Notes: generated from the sequence alone by a model not told the origin. A DNA stretch of 64,000 nucleotides from Megaustenia siamemsis (GCA_032433765.1 JAVIAB010000024.1:16618648-16682647), one strand, 5' to 3'. Counted from the stretch's first letter, positions 1 to 11,514 are shown. Numbers and translations: made by a program.

Positions 1-309
1 AGATGAGATACAGTCATTGAAATCTGACAGGCAATCTCGTAAATAGACAATACATCAAATTAGCTAATGGGTAATCAGAATATAGTGATTGAAAGCCAGA
101 CAGACCCATGGAGAATCTATCATTATGGAGTTGGAAAATCGTTCTCTGACACTACAATAAGACTTCAACAATTTGAGTTGCAAAGGTGAAAGGGTACCGG
201 TTAAAAGATTAATGCAGGAAAATAAGAGCAAAAGGTCGAGTTGACTGGGACTGCCGTGTTTAATTCATTGGATGGACACCTAGGTCATGTAGGAAAGAGG
301 CACTTAGCA

Positions 310-490
310 GTTGTCTGTGGGTTTGGTTATGTGTGTGAATGTGTTATTGCGTGTATCTGTGTGCTCAATTGTGTGTGTGTGGATGCATGCATATATATGT
401 GTGTGTGTGTACGTGTGAAGCGTGTTTACTTATGTATGTCTGCGTGTTTTGTGTGCCTGCGTTTGAGCGCGCGTGTGTGTGTGTCGGAAG
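310..490. repeat. TG-rich low-complexity tract
   Basis: Irregular TG/TGTG runs. Short reading frames in both directions here (Cys/Val-rich or Thr/His-rich) are products of base composition, not genes. Sequence 1-309 has no recognisable element. Confidence 0.75.
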
Positions 491-560
491 TGAAACAAAA
501 CCTATGACCTTGACCTGTACTCCATGTGGCGAATACACTTTATTCTCCATCTATGGTAAA

Positions 561-573
561 CCCCCCCCCCCCC
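561..573. repeat. poly-C run
   Basis: Thirteen consecutive C on the plus strand. Poly-C/poly-G runs recur in this window (also near 31506 and 57199) and are likely length-variable. Confidence 0.85.
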
Positions 574-622
574 ATACCACAGTTTTAAAAGAGTACACAA
601 AATGATCTTTCATAATGTAAAG

Positions 623-701
623 TAATATGCTCATATATCACGTATTATGCTCATATATCACGTAATATGCTCAAATATCACGTATTATGCTCAAATACCA
701 C
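623..701. repeat. 20-bp tandem repeat, four copies
   Basis: Four units of 20 bp (taatatgctcatatatcacg type) differing at two or three sites. From 702 to 1200 I see no gene, only a TTC-rich stretch around 990-1023. Confidence 0.85.
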
Positions 702-1200
702 TATTTGATCTCTCGTTGTAATTCTCACTTTGATTTTACTCCAACTTAATTTTACTACGAAAAATAATCTTCACAACAATGTGAACTTGATGACGTCAGC
801 TACTTCACACTTTCATGCCAGAAAATTCTGTCCAATCAGCGAAATAATCTCGCCGCTGAAAGCGACCTCTATTTGAACAATTAAACACACCAATGTGTTT
901 CCACAGTAAATGATGTTAAAAGCCTGGCATCGATGCCAACCAAATAATTCTATTTATTGTGTTTTTCCCCCTGATATTCTCAGTGCAAACTTTTCTTCTT
1001 CTTTTTCTTCTTCTTTTTCTTCTACTTTACTAATGAGGTAATGTTATTCCACTTGGCCACCATGGTTCTGTAGAAAAAGTAGAATTGGCACGAGAGATCT
1101 GAAGGAATTCTAAAATTCACAAACTTCAAGCGCATTTCAAAACGACACTGATCTACATAGGACCTCAAATAAATGCAGGAAATACTACATTTCAAATAAA

Positions 1201-1250
1201 CAGATAAGAGGCGAATCTACACAAGAATACGTGTCGAGCTTTATAAGAAG
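1201..1250 (+). mobile_element. LINE L-F fragment (EYxSSFIRR motif)
   Basis: Translates as TQEYVSSFIRR, matching the start of the L-F reverse-transcriptase tail seen on the minus strand near 25.6 kb. The match stops exactly where SINE-A begins, so this is a truncated piece at a LINE/SINE junction. Confidence 0.6.
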
Positions 1251-1251
1251 A

Positions 1252-1444
1252 GCGGTAGCTCAGGGACTAGTGAACTGGACAACAAAGGGCAAGAGCCGGC
1301 GGGTTCTATTCTGATCGACGGCCTCTGTGTTCACCCAGCCTTAAATAGATAACGGATTTTTTTCTCGGGACTTAAAGCGGCACTGGCGTAATACCGACCA
1401 CATTACCCCAAAAATCATGTGCTGAAGGTCTGTACAAATTATGG
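1252..1444 (+). mobile_element. SINE-A copy, head slightly truncated
   Basis: tRNA-derived SINE. The A box (gtagctcaggg), a decayed B box, the conserved body with the aaaaatcatgtgctgaaggt block and part of the tail are present. It runs directly into L-D, so the 3' tail is lost or abuts another insertion. Confidence 0.8.
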
Positions 1445-1885
1445 TCTTCCTCTTCTACTTCGTCTACCTTTTTAGCTCCCAGTGGAGCATAGGTCTTCAA
1501 TAAACACTTTTCTCAAAGTCGTTCTGTTTTCTGCCATTCTTTTAAGATCATTCCATGTCTTCCCCATCATCTTCATCTCTGCTTCTGTCTTCTCCAAGAA
1601 TTCTTTGGTCTTCCTCTTTATCTTTTCCCCTGGGGATTCCAAAAAAGGGCCTGTTGTGTAATACTCTCAGTTGGCTTCCGCAGTGTGTGTCCTATCCATC
1701 GTCTTCGCTGTATCTTTTTATCCACTGGTATTTGACTGGTACATTTCCATAATTCTATGTTAGTGATTTTGTCCTGCCATTTCCATCCTTTTATTCTGCG
1801 TAAGCAGCCATTAATGAAAGTGTGTATCTTCCTGATTGTAAATTTTGTGATTCTCCATGTTTCACAGCCATATAATAAATAGATC
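1445..1885 (-). mobile_element. LINE L-D 3' fragment
   Basis: Minus-strand remnant of a non-LTR reverse transcriptase C-terminus. Recognisable blocks are the PVDKxIQRRRW-type motif, IGHTLR and LLHNRPFFGIPR-like decay, followed by the 3' end encoding KTYAPxGA. Related copies lie at 26.2, 38.2 and 61.2 kb. It is broken by frameshifts and stops. The stretch 1886-2179 holds no recognised element. Confidence 0.75.
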
Positions 1886-2179
1886 GTATAGTTCTATACA
1901 TTTCCAAATGTATGTGCAATTCAAGTTGCATCCATCAATGTGACCCTTGTAACCTGTAAGAAGCTTTGTTTTTATGTCTGGTTAGATTGCTGTGAAGGAT
2001 ATGTGAAGTTTATATCTCTCCATTATGTTAAAACAAGGCGTTTGTTTGATTAATTAACTCACTGGTATCTCACTTCTGGTGTGCGCTTGTCTGTTACATT
2101 TGACTGATGAAACAATTCACTGAGTGGAGAGCAAGTGTTATCTGAGCGTTGTGTTCTACGAATATCTTCATCCATATGT

Positions 2180-3602
2180 ATCGCCTGTCTCGTGACGTGA
2201 GACTCATGTCTCGTGCCGTGGCCTTCTGGTCTCATGACGTGCCCCTCTTGTCTCGTGCCGTGGCCCTCCTGTCCCGTGCCCCTCCTGTCTCGTGCCGTGG
2301 CCCTCCTGTCCCGTGTCCCTCCTGTCTCGTGCCGTGGCCCTCCTGTCCCGTGCCCCTCTTGTCTCGTGCCGTGACCCTCCTGTCTCGTGCCGTGGCCCTC
2401 CTGTCCCGTGGCCCTCCTGTCCCGTGCCGTGGCCCTCCTGTCCCGTGCCCCTCTTGTCTCGTGCCGTGACCCTCCTGTCTTGTGCCGTGGCCCTCCTGTC
2501 TCGTGCCGTGGCCCTCCTGTCCCGTGCCCCTCCTGTCCCGTGCCCCTCCTGTCTCGTGCCGTGGCCCTCCTGTCCCGTGCCCCTCCTGTCTCGTGCCGTG
2601 CCCCTCCTGTCCCGTGCCCCTCCTGTCTCGTGCCGTGGCCCTCCTGTCCCGTGCCCCTCCTGTCTCGTGCCGTGGCCCTCCTGTCCCGTGCCCCTCCTGT
2701 CCCGTGACCCTCCTGTCCCGTGACCCTCCTGTCTCGTGCCGTGGCCCTCCTGTCCCGTGACCCTCCTGTCCCGTGACCCTCCTGTCCCGTGGCCCTCCTG
2801 TCCCGTGACCCTCCTGTCTCGTGCCGTGGCCCTCCTGTCCCGTGCCGCTCTTGTCTCGTGCCCCTCTTGTCTCGTGCAGTGGCCGTCCTGTCTCGTGCCT
2901 TGGTCCTCCTGTCTCGTGCCGTGGTCCTTCTGTCTCGTGGCGTGCCCCTCCTGTCCCGTGCCCCTCTTGTCTCGTGCCGTGCCCTCGTTTGTCTCGTGCC
3001 GTGGCCCTCCTGTTTCGTGCTGTGCCCCCTGTCTCGTGCCGTGGCCCCCCTGTCTCGTGCCGTGGCCCTCCTGTTTCGTGCCGTGGCCCTCCTGTCTCGT
3101 GCCGTGGCCCTCCTGTCTCGTGCCATGACCCTCCTGTCTCGTGCCATGACCCTCCTGTCTCGTGCCGTGACCCTCCTGTCTCGTGCCGTGGCCCTCCTGT
3201 TTCGTGCTATGCCCCTCCTGTTTCGTTATGGGCCCCTCCTGTCTCGTGCCGTGACCCTCCTGCTCCGTGCCGTAGCCCTCCTGTCTCGAGCCGTGGCCCT
3301 TCTATCCCGTGCCGTGCCCCCCCCTGTCTCGTGCCGTGCCCCCCCCCCTGTCTCGTGCCGTGGCCCTCCTGTCCCGTAACGTGGCGCTCCTGTCTCGTGC
3401 CGTAGCCCTCCTGTCTCGAGCCGTGGCCCTTCTATCCCGTACCCCCCCCCCCCTGTCTCGTGCCGTGGCCCTCCTGTCCCGTGCCGTGACCCCCCCCCTG
3501 TCTCGTACCGTGGCGCTCCTGTCTCGTGCCGTGGCCCCGCTGTCTCGCGCCGTGGCCCCCTGTCTCGTACCGTGGCCCTCCTATCTCGTGCAGTGCCCCC
3601 TT
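2180..3602. repeat. Minisatellite with 16- and 21-bp units (ccctcctgtc..)
   Basis: About 1.4 kb of interspersed 16-bp (ccctcctgtcccgtgc) and 21-bp (ccctcctgtctcgtgccgtgg) units. Variants spread in blocks, and the right end (3300-3590) has poly-C expansions. Because 21 is a multiple of three, both strands stay open for long distances. The longest frame is 362 codons on the minus strand (2059-3147), built from RDRRATA-type heptads, and overlapping plus frames read VALLSRA. I regard these as repeat translations. No hydrophobic core, domain or promoter is visible. From 3603 to 4270 no gene is seen. Confidence 0.9.
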
Positions 3603-4269
3603 CTCATTATATAATTTTTCCCCTATCGCCCTCCCATTTAACGATATTCCCCCAATTTGAGAAGCACTGCTTTAAAGAATGTATTTGGCCAAACTATTCA
3701 ACGATTTTTCTTTAAAAGCTGAGTCAGTAATTGTGCGAACACATTTGTCTGAACCTTCGAAGTCTTATTTTACCACAACCATAACACAACTGTTATCAGA
3801 TGAACACATAATTCTGTTTTCTTAGAAAGCCTTCTCTTTCATAAGTAAAATGATTGTAGCCAATCGCTGGCGCTAGCTCCAAGAGTTCTCGTGCTCAGCT
3901 CTAAAGTTATCTCAGTCTGGAATGTTATCTCTATGGGGATAACTTTATACAGGATAATATACAAAAGGGCCGAAGCAGTTACACTATAACATCACAAGCT
4001 GGCAGTTGTTTAGGGGACAACGATAGATGCAACACTACAGATTAAATTTGTTAGAAAATTATTTTGAGAATTCGTGTCTAATTTTAGATGTAAAGATTAT
4101 TTCTGGATGTAAGTTGAGCACAACAGAACACCGGTGTCATGGAACGAGTAAAAAAAATACGAAGTAAAAGGGCGGAGTGCATCAAAAGGTTTACCACGAT
4201 TAGGTGAGACCGTCGATAGTATTGATTGCGCCACATATAGCGTGTACAACACGTAAAGTACTCATACTA

Positions 4270-4590
4270 GGGGCCAGAGACCGATGAAGCTGCCAGTGGT
4301 CGGTATACCTTGTGAGCCTACTTATCGACAATCTTCAGTAGCAGTGGTCAGTATGTCGTGTGACGTCACAGATAGATAAAGCTGCCTGTGGACAGGTATA
4401 CCTTATGACGTCACAAACAAAGCTACCTGTGGGAGATTTTGCTCTGTGACGTCGGAGACTAACAAAGTTACCGGTGAACGGGTATACCTTATGACGTCAC
4501 AGACAAACAAATCTGTTGGTGGACGGGTATGTCTTGTGACGTCGAAGACTAACAAAGCTACCGGTGGATGGGTATGTTATGGTGACTATT
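4270..4590. repeat. TGACGTC minisatellite, first block
   Basis: Five to six diverged units of about 45-55 bp. Each carries gtgacgtc(a/g), aagct(a/g)cc.gtgg and a ggtatacctt-type block. Same family as 5415-5815, with older and more diverged units. Confidence 0.8.
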
Positions 4591-4660
4591 TGAATGTCCG
4601 TACTTGCATAGCTTCATACAACATTATTCATTTTTCTACTTACGAACTTGGAAGAATATA

Positions 4661-4923
4661 GTAAAAGTAAAAAGTAAAGTACCCCCGTCACGCCAAGTAG
4701 CGTGTAGGGAAATATGGTGTTAGTGACCATATATTTTACAGACCTTCAGCACATGATTTTTGGGGTAATGTGGTCGGTACTACGCCCGTGGTGCTTTACT
4801 TTCCCAGAAAAAAATCCGGTACCAATTTATGGCTAGGTGAACCCGGAAGCCATCGGTTGGGATCGAACCCTACCCCTTGTCCTTTGTAGTCCAGTTCACT
4901 AACCACTGAGCTATCGCGGCTTC
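4661..4923 (-). mobile_element. SINE-A, full length, 14-bp target-site duplication
   Basis: Complete copy on the minus strand with A box (tagctcagtggttagtg), B box (gggttcgatccc), conserved body and TTTACTTTT tail. Flanked by cttggaagaatata at 4647-4660 and cttggaataatata at 4924-4937, one mismatch, as expected for LINE-driven target-primed insertion. Downstream, 4938-5414 is AACT-rich unique sequence with no gene. Confidence 0.92.
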
Positions 4924-5414
4924 CTTGGAATAATATATTAAAGCACAATTCTATGAATCTTTCAACAACATTTTCACAGCTTAAGTTCATAATATTCTCT
5001 ATCAACTCTCTCTATCAATAATAACTTTTAAACTGACTTGAACTACAACTTTGAGATTCCAACTTCCTAACTAACTGTCTTCACTTTCTAATCTTAACTT
5101 TCTAACTGTTCTGACTATTCAAACTGTCGAATAACTAACTCGAACTGTTGACTTTCTACTCTTGACTAATTCATCTCTGTCTGAAACCTGCTCTATGTAT
5201 TCCTAACTCCTGTTGTGTTGAAGTTTTTATACTCCAACCACTCTCTACGTCTGAAAATCAGTAACCAATCAAAATCGTTGCCAAGTGACAATTTGCGCTC
5301 TTCAAGTCACTTGAGTTGGTCGCTGTTCGCCATTCTGTGACCGACACCTGAACTATCTCCTGGTTTGATGAAAACACCTTGTTTTCGTGACTTCTATAGC
5401 CTATTTAAAATAAT

Positions 5415-5815
5415 ATTACTTCAGGACTCTGAAAGCTACCAGTGGAAGGTTATATCTTGTGACGTCGGGGACTAACAAAGCTACCAGTAGAAGGTTATAT
5501 CTTGTGACGTCGGAGACTAACAAAGCTACCACTAGAAGGTTATATCTTGTGACGTCGGAGACTAACAAAGCTACCAGTAGAAGATTATATCTTATGACGT
5601 TGGAGACTAACAAAGCTACCAGTAGAAGGTTATATCTTGTGACGTCGGAGACTAACAAAGCTACCAATGGAAGGTTATATCTTGTGACGTCGGAGACTAA
5701 CAAATCTACCAATGGAAGGTTATATCTTGTGACGTCGGAGACTAACAAATCTACCGGTTGACGGGTATGCCTTGTGACGTAGGAGACTAACAAATCTCCC
5801 CGTGGATGGGTATGC
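5415..5815. repeat. 45-bp TGACGTC minisatellite, second block
   Basis: About eight and a half 45-bp units, nearly identical. The length is 15 codons, so both strands are open: plus TSETNKATSRRLYLV, minus LLVSDVTRYNLPLVA. These frames are repeat artefacts. Each unit holds TGACGTC, a CRE-like half palindrome. From 5816 to 6005 nothing is recognised. Confidence 0.92.
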
Positions 5816-6005
5816 ATTGATGGAATTTTGCAGGGCGAAAACAAAGTATCTCAACTTAGCCTGACTCTTAGTTGCACCTTTACAGGATGTCCACAACCCG
5901 CCATAGTTCATAACAGCTGTAAGCAAGTTCTGTCAAGTTTCTAAGGGAAAACATTAAACATAGTAAGACCTAACCAATGATAATAATAAAGTAATGGCGA
6001 CTGGC

Positions 6006-7170
6006 TGTGCTAAAGATAAGACGTCAGCCTCTGGACGAGGAGGTCCCGAGTTCTAATTCCGCCACAAGTTGTGGGAATTGTCCGCCTTGAATCACTTCCT
6101 TGGATTCCCCGTGACTTTACCCTGGTCTCTAAGTAGTGAGGTACAATGTCTAGTTCTCTTCGTTTCCACGTGACATTACCCTCACCTGGTCTACTAGTTG
6201 TGAGGTACAATGTCTAGTTCTCTTCGTTTCCACGTGACATTACCCTCACCTGGTCTACTAGTAGTGAGGTACAATGTCTGGCTCTCTTCGTTTCCACGTG
6301 ACATTGCCCTCACCTGGTCTACTAGTAGTGAGGTACAATGTCTAGCTCTCTTCGTTTCCACGTGACATTACCCTCACCTGGTCTACTAGTAGTGAGGTAC
6401 AATGTCTAGCTCTCTTCGTTTCCACGTGACATTACTCTCCCCTTGTCTACTAGTAGTGAGGTACAATGTCTAGTTCTCTTCGTTTCCACGTGACATTACT
6501 CTCCCCTTGTCTACTAGTATTGAGGTACAATGTCTAGTTCTCTTCGTTTCCACGTGACATTACTCTCCCCTTGTCTACTAGTAGTGAGGTACAATGTCTA
6601 GCTCTCTTCGTTTCCACGTGACATTACTCTCCCCTGGTCTACTAGTAGTGAGGTACAATGTCTAGTTCTCTTCGTTTCCACGTGACATTACTCTCCCCTT
6701 GTCTACTAGTAGTGAGGTACAATGTCTAGCTCTCTTCGTTTCCACGTGACATTACTCTCCCCTTGTCTACTAGTAGTGAGGTACGATGTCTAGTTCTCTT
6801 CGTTTCCACGTGACATTACTCTCCCCTTGTCTACTAGTAGTGAGGTACAATGTCTAGCCCTCTTGGTTTCCCCGCGACCCTTGCATGGTCTCGGAGTAGT
6901 GAGATACGATGCCTAGTCCTCTCGGGTAACGGTTAAAAACAAAAGACCCGTGTGCACTCGCGCACGTTAAAGAACTTTTGGCAGTTAACAGTTAAAGAGT
7001 AAGTCAAAAATGGGCGCTGTCCATGCAAAAGTGTCGAGCATACCTACCCACGCTGTAGACGGATGTGTCGGGCCTCACAGCGCAAATATCGCGACTTTGC
7101 CGTAAACTAGCGACACACCTTATCCACGCCCACTTGTAAAGTCCCGTATTGTAGAGTGCCCGTTTTGCCT
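6006..7170 (+). mobile_element. SINE-C copy with amplified core
   Basis: The head at 6006-6070 is tRNA-like with B box gagttctaattcc. The middle (6110-6890) is tandemly amplified, and the tail (6935-7170) holds the block gtgcactcgcgcacgttaaa and the end block cgtaaactagcgacac. An unamplified relative lies at 7570-7925 and a reversed piece at about 56.1 kb, so this reads as one element whose core expanded in place. Confidence 0.7.
6110..6890. repeat. 64-bp minisatellite inside SINE-C
   Basis: About twelve 64-bp units containing tagtagtgaggtacaatgtc and tttccacgtgacatta. The first and last units are the most diverged (last: gagtagtgagatacgatgcc), typical of an array growing from its centre. 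The minus-strand copy at 56.1-56.3 kb carries a single monomer (aatccaatgtctagctctct), identifying the ancestral single-copy state. Confidence 0.88.
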
Positions 7171-7204
7171 ATAGAAGGCTGGTTAGACTGTTTGTATAGG
7201 CACC

Positions 7205-7535
7205 GCTTTACGTAGATGATGATCATCATCATCATGTGCTGTGCCGGTTGGCGTAGGCGATCATGTGCTTCCACAATCTTCTATATACAGTGCATCGTAT
7301 CAATTCTGTTGTTGACCGTTTTCCATGCCGTGTAGCCAAACTATCCAGTATTTTCTCTCCTTGTCGTTCGCGATCTCTCTTTCCTTTTATTTTACCAGTT
7401 GTAACCAAGTATTCCAACTTTCCTCTTCTCACGATGTGCCCAAAAAATATTGATTGTTTCTTTCTGAATTTTTTAGTAGCTCCCTTTTAATGTTAGCCTC
7501 TTTGAAGATTTCCTCATTGTAGAAACCCTAAGAAG
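7205..7535 (-). mobile_element. LINE L-C 3' fragment
   Basis: Minus strand reads QSIFFGHIVRRGKLEYLVTT, then KGKRDRERQGEKILDSLATR, then RSTTELIRCTVYRRLWKHMI and AYANRHST, followed by a GATGAT tail (reversed, catcatcatcat near 7227). This is the C-terminal region of a LINE reverse transcriptase ORF with almost no 3' UTR. It is 5' truncated in the RRM/PWTAKK region. Confidence 0.85.
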
Positions 7536-7569
7536 TAGTGATAAAGTGCTAATTAAACGTAATGTAGGG

Positions 7570-7925
7570 AGGATTGAGTGGTCTATAGGTTGGACTTTCT
7601 GTCTCCGGACAAGAGGGCTTCGGGTTCGAATTCTACCGCAAGCGGTTTCTTCTGTGGTTTTGTCGTGACCGGATGTTGAGATTCTATATCCAATTCTTAC
7701 GGATAGCGACTGCAACGTAGGAGGTCATGTGTGCACTTCTCGCACGTGAAAGAACGCTTGCCGGTTAAGAGGCGAGAAGAATAGGCCAAATGGGCAACAT
7801 TTTTAAGAAATTAAAAACATAAATCAACGCCGAAGACCGAAAGACGCAGATATCGCGGTTTGCTGTAAACTAGCGACATAGCTTGAAGAGGGTATGGTGC
7901 CGTAAGGTGTACAGGCCCAGGAAAC
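7570..7925 (+). mobile_element. SINE-C relative, unamplified
   Basis: tRNA-like head with B box gggttcgaattct at about 7621-7633, short core, then the tail blocks gtgtgcacttctcgcacgtg and gtaaactagcgacat shared with 6.9-7.1 kb. Roughly 350 bp. Heads differ more than tails, so this may be a sister family. Confidence 0.65.
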
Positions 7926-8059
7926 GCTCATAATGACGACATCAGATTTAACGTTCATGCCAGGGCGATGGTATCAAGTCGAGTAATTTTACCTGCTGCT
8001 GTATGCAGTAAACAGTACAACCTGCGGCTGCCCTGCTGCCTTGCAGGTAAGCTCGGGAG

Positions 8060-8229
8060 AGTAAAAGGCTAAGGGAGGGTACCCTGAAGTAGAACAACCC
8101 CACTGCTTTGTGGGTGAGACGTTTTTAGTCACAGGCTAGCGGAGCCAACCGTAAACAAACCGACGGAAGGCAACAGAAAACCACCATCGTAATTTCTTTG
8201 TACAATCATGAATCGCCACAATAATAGAA
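8060..8229 (+). repeat. Module F (shared 5' block fused to LINE L-A)
   Basis: A block containing ggctagcggagccaaccgta and ggaaggcaacagaaaa, ending gtacaatcatgaatc(g/a)ccac. The same block recurs at 29143-29266. Both copies are followed at once by L-A, but at different L-A positions. Function unknown. Possibly the 5' end of a LINE or another RNA joined by template switching. 7926-8059 holds nothing recognised. Confidence 0.65.
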
Positions 8230-8578
8230 AGAAATGTGGTTTTACTGAAGAATGTTCAGAATACCATGGACAGCAAAGAAGAGTAATGAAAAAGTTCTGA
8301 AAGAGGCCAAAGCAAAAAGAGAGCTAATTACCAATATTAGGAAGAAACAATCTTCATTTTTTGGCCATGCTATAAGAAAACAACTGGAATATATTGTGAC
8401 AACTGGGGAAATTGAGGGACGAAGAGACAGAGCGAAGCAAAGAGAAAAGATACCAGACAGCTTAGAAGAATGGCTTGGCAGAAGGTCAACAACAGAAATG
8501 ATAAATAACTGTCGTGATCTAAAGTTGTGTAGAGACATGATCACCTACGCCAGCAGGCCCGGTACTTGATGATGATGA
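8230..8578 (+). mobile_element. LINE L-A 3' fragment
   Basis: One open frame (8252-8569) carrying RIPWTAKKSNEKVLKEAKAK, RELITNIRKKQSSFFGHAIR and the terminal ITYASRPGT. The stop codon lies inside the tail sequence acttgatgatgatg. Only the C-terminal ~110 residues remain; no catalytic motif. From 8579 to 8934 no gene is seen. Confidence 0.88.
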
Positions 8579-8934
8579 CCAGGGCGATCGATTCACGGGT
8601 GAACAAGAACCACGGCTACTGTTTAACACCAGGGCAGACGTGTAAAGATGAGAGACTAGCGAATCACAGATCATGTTATATTCTACAAGCATGGCTAGAC
8701 CGTCTTACAGACCAGAGTACCAGGCAAAGTAAATGCACGGCAAATAGAGAAGACGGTGGGAAGATAATATCAAAATGGGCGGGATGACCTCGTTGCACCT
8801 CAGAAAGCATTTCTTCATCGTGAGGGTTGTAGAAAGTTATGCAGATGTCATCATTAGTGTCCCACTGATTGCCACCGTTTACAGGACTTAACGAATCAAT
8901 CACTTTAGTCGACGGATCATCCACTTCGGACATC

Positions 8935-9422
8935 GGGGACGCACATAGGTGCTCAGATCTCCTTCACAGTGTGTCGCAGTGTGGAGACTGGCGACTCCAG
9001 TTCTATGCGGGGACGCACATAGGTGCTCAGATCTCCTTCACGGTGTGGAGACTGGCGACTCCAGTTCTATGCGGGGACGCACATAGGTGCTCAGATCTCC
9101 TTCACAGTGTGGAGACTGGCGACTCCAGTTCTATGCGGGGACGCACATAGGTGCTCAGATCTCCTTCAAAGTGTGTCGCAGTGTGGAGACTGGCGACTCC
9201 AGTTCTATGCGGGGACGCACATAGGTGCTCAGATCTCCTTCACAGTGTGGAGACTGGCGACTCCAGTTCTATGCTGGGACGCACATAGGTGCTCAGATCT
9301 CCTTCACAGTGTGTCGCAGTGTGGAGATTGACGACTCCAGTTCTATGCGGGGACGCACATAGGTGCTCAGATCTCCTTCACAGTGTGTCGCAGTGTGGAG
9401 ACTGACGACTCCAGTTCTGTGC
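8935..9422. repeat. 64/74-bp minisatellite
   Basis: Seven units starting ggggacgcacataggtgctc. Spacings are 74, 64, 64, 74, 64, 74 and 74 bp, differing by presence of a 10-bp block (tgtcgcagtg). The two length classes intermix, indicating gene conversion or unequal exchange between units. 9423-9740 is unannotated. Confidence 0.93.
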
Positions 9423-9741
9423 TGATTTGTTATTCTTTGACGTTTCTCCGCTTATCGCCCATTTCAGGCATTCCCATTTTTTACCTTGTGTTCGTACAAA
9501 CTGAGCATGGTTGTTGATTCATGTTCGTCAGCGCGCCCCGCCTTCCTGAGGACTTTCAGAATATCATCCCTGTCCATTGCACGTCAGTCATCTACAGCAG
9601 CGATTCCAGCCAGGCTGCCAGCTCTTTCATTTCCTTTCACGCCCAAGTGTCTGGGAACGAATCTGAAACATATTTAAGTTAATTGTGATTTCTTTAGTGG
9701 CTCCAGCCACTAAATTCGTGCCCAGCTTCTTTGGATTTTCC

Positions 9742-10960
9742 TACACATCTCACCAAGATATGCTTACCAGGGTATCCTCACCTAGACATGCTCACCTAGA
9801 TATGCTCACCAAGATATGCTCACTAATATATTTTCACCAAGGTATGCTCACCAAGATATGCTCACCAAGGTATGCTAACCACGATATGCTCACCTAGACA
9901 TGCTCACCAAGATATGCTCACCTAGACATGCTCACCTAGACATGCTCACCAAGATATGCTCACCTAGACATGCTCCTATAGACATGCTCACCATAGTATG
10001 CTCACCAAGACATGCTCCTATAGACATGCTCACCATGGTATGCTCACCAAGACATGCTCACCTAGGTATGCTCACCTAGACATGCTCATCAAGATATGTT
10101 CACCTAGACATGCTCACCAAGATATGTTCACCTAGACAGGCTCACCAAGATATGCTCACCTAGGTATGCTCACCTAGGCATGCTCACCTCGGTATGCTCA
10201 CCAAGGCATGCTCACCAAGGCATGCTCACCAAGACATGCTCATCAAGATATGCTTACCAAGACATGCTCACCTAGACATGCTCATCAAGACATGCTCATC
10301 AAGACATGCTCACCTAGACATGCTCATCAAGACATGCTCATCAAGACATGCTCACCAAGACATGCTCACCAAGACATGCTCACCTAGACATGCTCATCAA
10401 GACATGCTCATCAAGATATGCTTACCAAGACATGCTCACCTAGACATGCTCATCAAGACATGCTCATCAAGACATGCTCACCTAGACATGCTCATCAAGA
10501 CATGCTCATCAAGACATGCTCACCAAGACATGCTCACCAAGACATGCTCACCTAGACATGCTCACCAAGACATGCTCACCTAGACATGCTCATCAAGACA
10601 TGCTCATCAAGACATGCTCACCTAGACATGCTCATCAAGACATGCTCATCAAGACATGCTCACCAAGACATTCAACCAAGACATGCTCACCTAGACATGC
10701 TCATCAAGACATGCTCATCAAGATATGCTTACCAAGACATGCTCACCTAGACATGCTCATCAAGACATGCTCATCAAGACATGCTCACCTAGACATGCTC
10801 ATCAAGACATGCTCATCAAGACATGCTCACCAAGACATGCTCACCAAGACATGCTCACCTAGACATGCTCACCAAGACATGCTCACCTAGACATGCTCAT
10901 CAAGACATGCTCACCTAGACATGCTCACCTAGACATGCTCACCAAGACATGCTCATCATG
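9742..10960. repeat. 15-bp minisatellite (acatgctcaccaaga)
   Basis: About 80 units of 15 bp with a few main variants (caccaag, cacctag, catcaag). The left third is diverged (tatgct variants). In the right part, blocks of about 18-22 units recur (for example around 10245-10545 and again near 10700-10860), a higher-order repeat. Plus-strand frames reading HAHQDMLTKTCSPR are repeat artefacts. Confidence 0.93.
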
Positions 10961-11037
10961 TAATTTACTTTACTTACTTAGCGGGTTTACGCCGAAGATG
11001 AAATGTATTCTACATTACATTCAACATTTGTAGTGCA

Positions 11038-11196
11038 GGTTCTCTCTCTTTTCCCCTCTCTCTCTCCCCTTCTCTCTCTCTCTCCCCTTCTCTCTCTCTC
11101 TCCCCTTCTCTCTCCTCCCTCTATCTCTCTCTCTGGCTCTCTCTCTCTGGCTCTCTCTCTCTCTCTCTCTCTCTTCTTTCTCTTTCTTTCTCTCAT
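11038..11196. repeat. CT-rich polypyrimidine tract
   Basis: About 160 bp of CT microsatellite with interspersed CCCC and TTTC. It can adopt H-DNA in principle. The Arg/Glu frame on the minus strand is compositional. 11197-11514 has no recognised element. Confidence 0.9.
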
Positions 11197-11514
11197 ATGA
11201 AATTAATTGACTGTGACGTTTTAACAACATTCTCAAGAAGTTCATGAGCAATGTAAAAACAACTGTACCTTAATCATGCAGTATCAAACACAGTTTCAAG
11301 ATAAGACTGGATGTATAAACTACTGCTCATTTTTATCTTCAGCTTGTTCTATAAGCACGTAGAAAACTTTGCATTTACACATTTTTATTTTGCATAGGTC
11401 GTCTCGAAGATAAATCAAACTTGCCTATACAATCAGTGCGCACCGGGTGCTGCTGTAATATATATATATGACCTTTGGAGTCTTGACAGCCATGTTGATA
11501 GCAAGCAATTATAA

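Noticed and set aside
2149..3614. Overlapping plus-strand frames of 100-200 codons rich in Pro, Ser, Leu and Arg
   Set aside because: Translations of the 16/21-bp array in all frames; no domain, codon bias or unique sequence.
8060..8229. Module F as rRNA fragment
   Set aside because: No stretch that I can match to conserved rRNA segments; repetition next to L-A fits retroelement origin better.
9685..10890. Plus-strand frames with HAHQDMLTKTCSPR repeats
   Set aside because: Five-codon period follows from the 15-bp unit; variants among units do not favour synonymous changes by eye.
11038..11196. Promoter or splice polypyrimidine tract
   Set aside because: It is a CT microsatellite with no adjoining exon or transcription signal.
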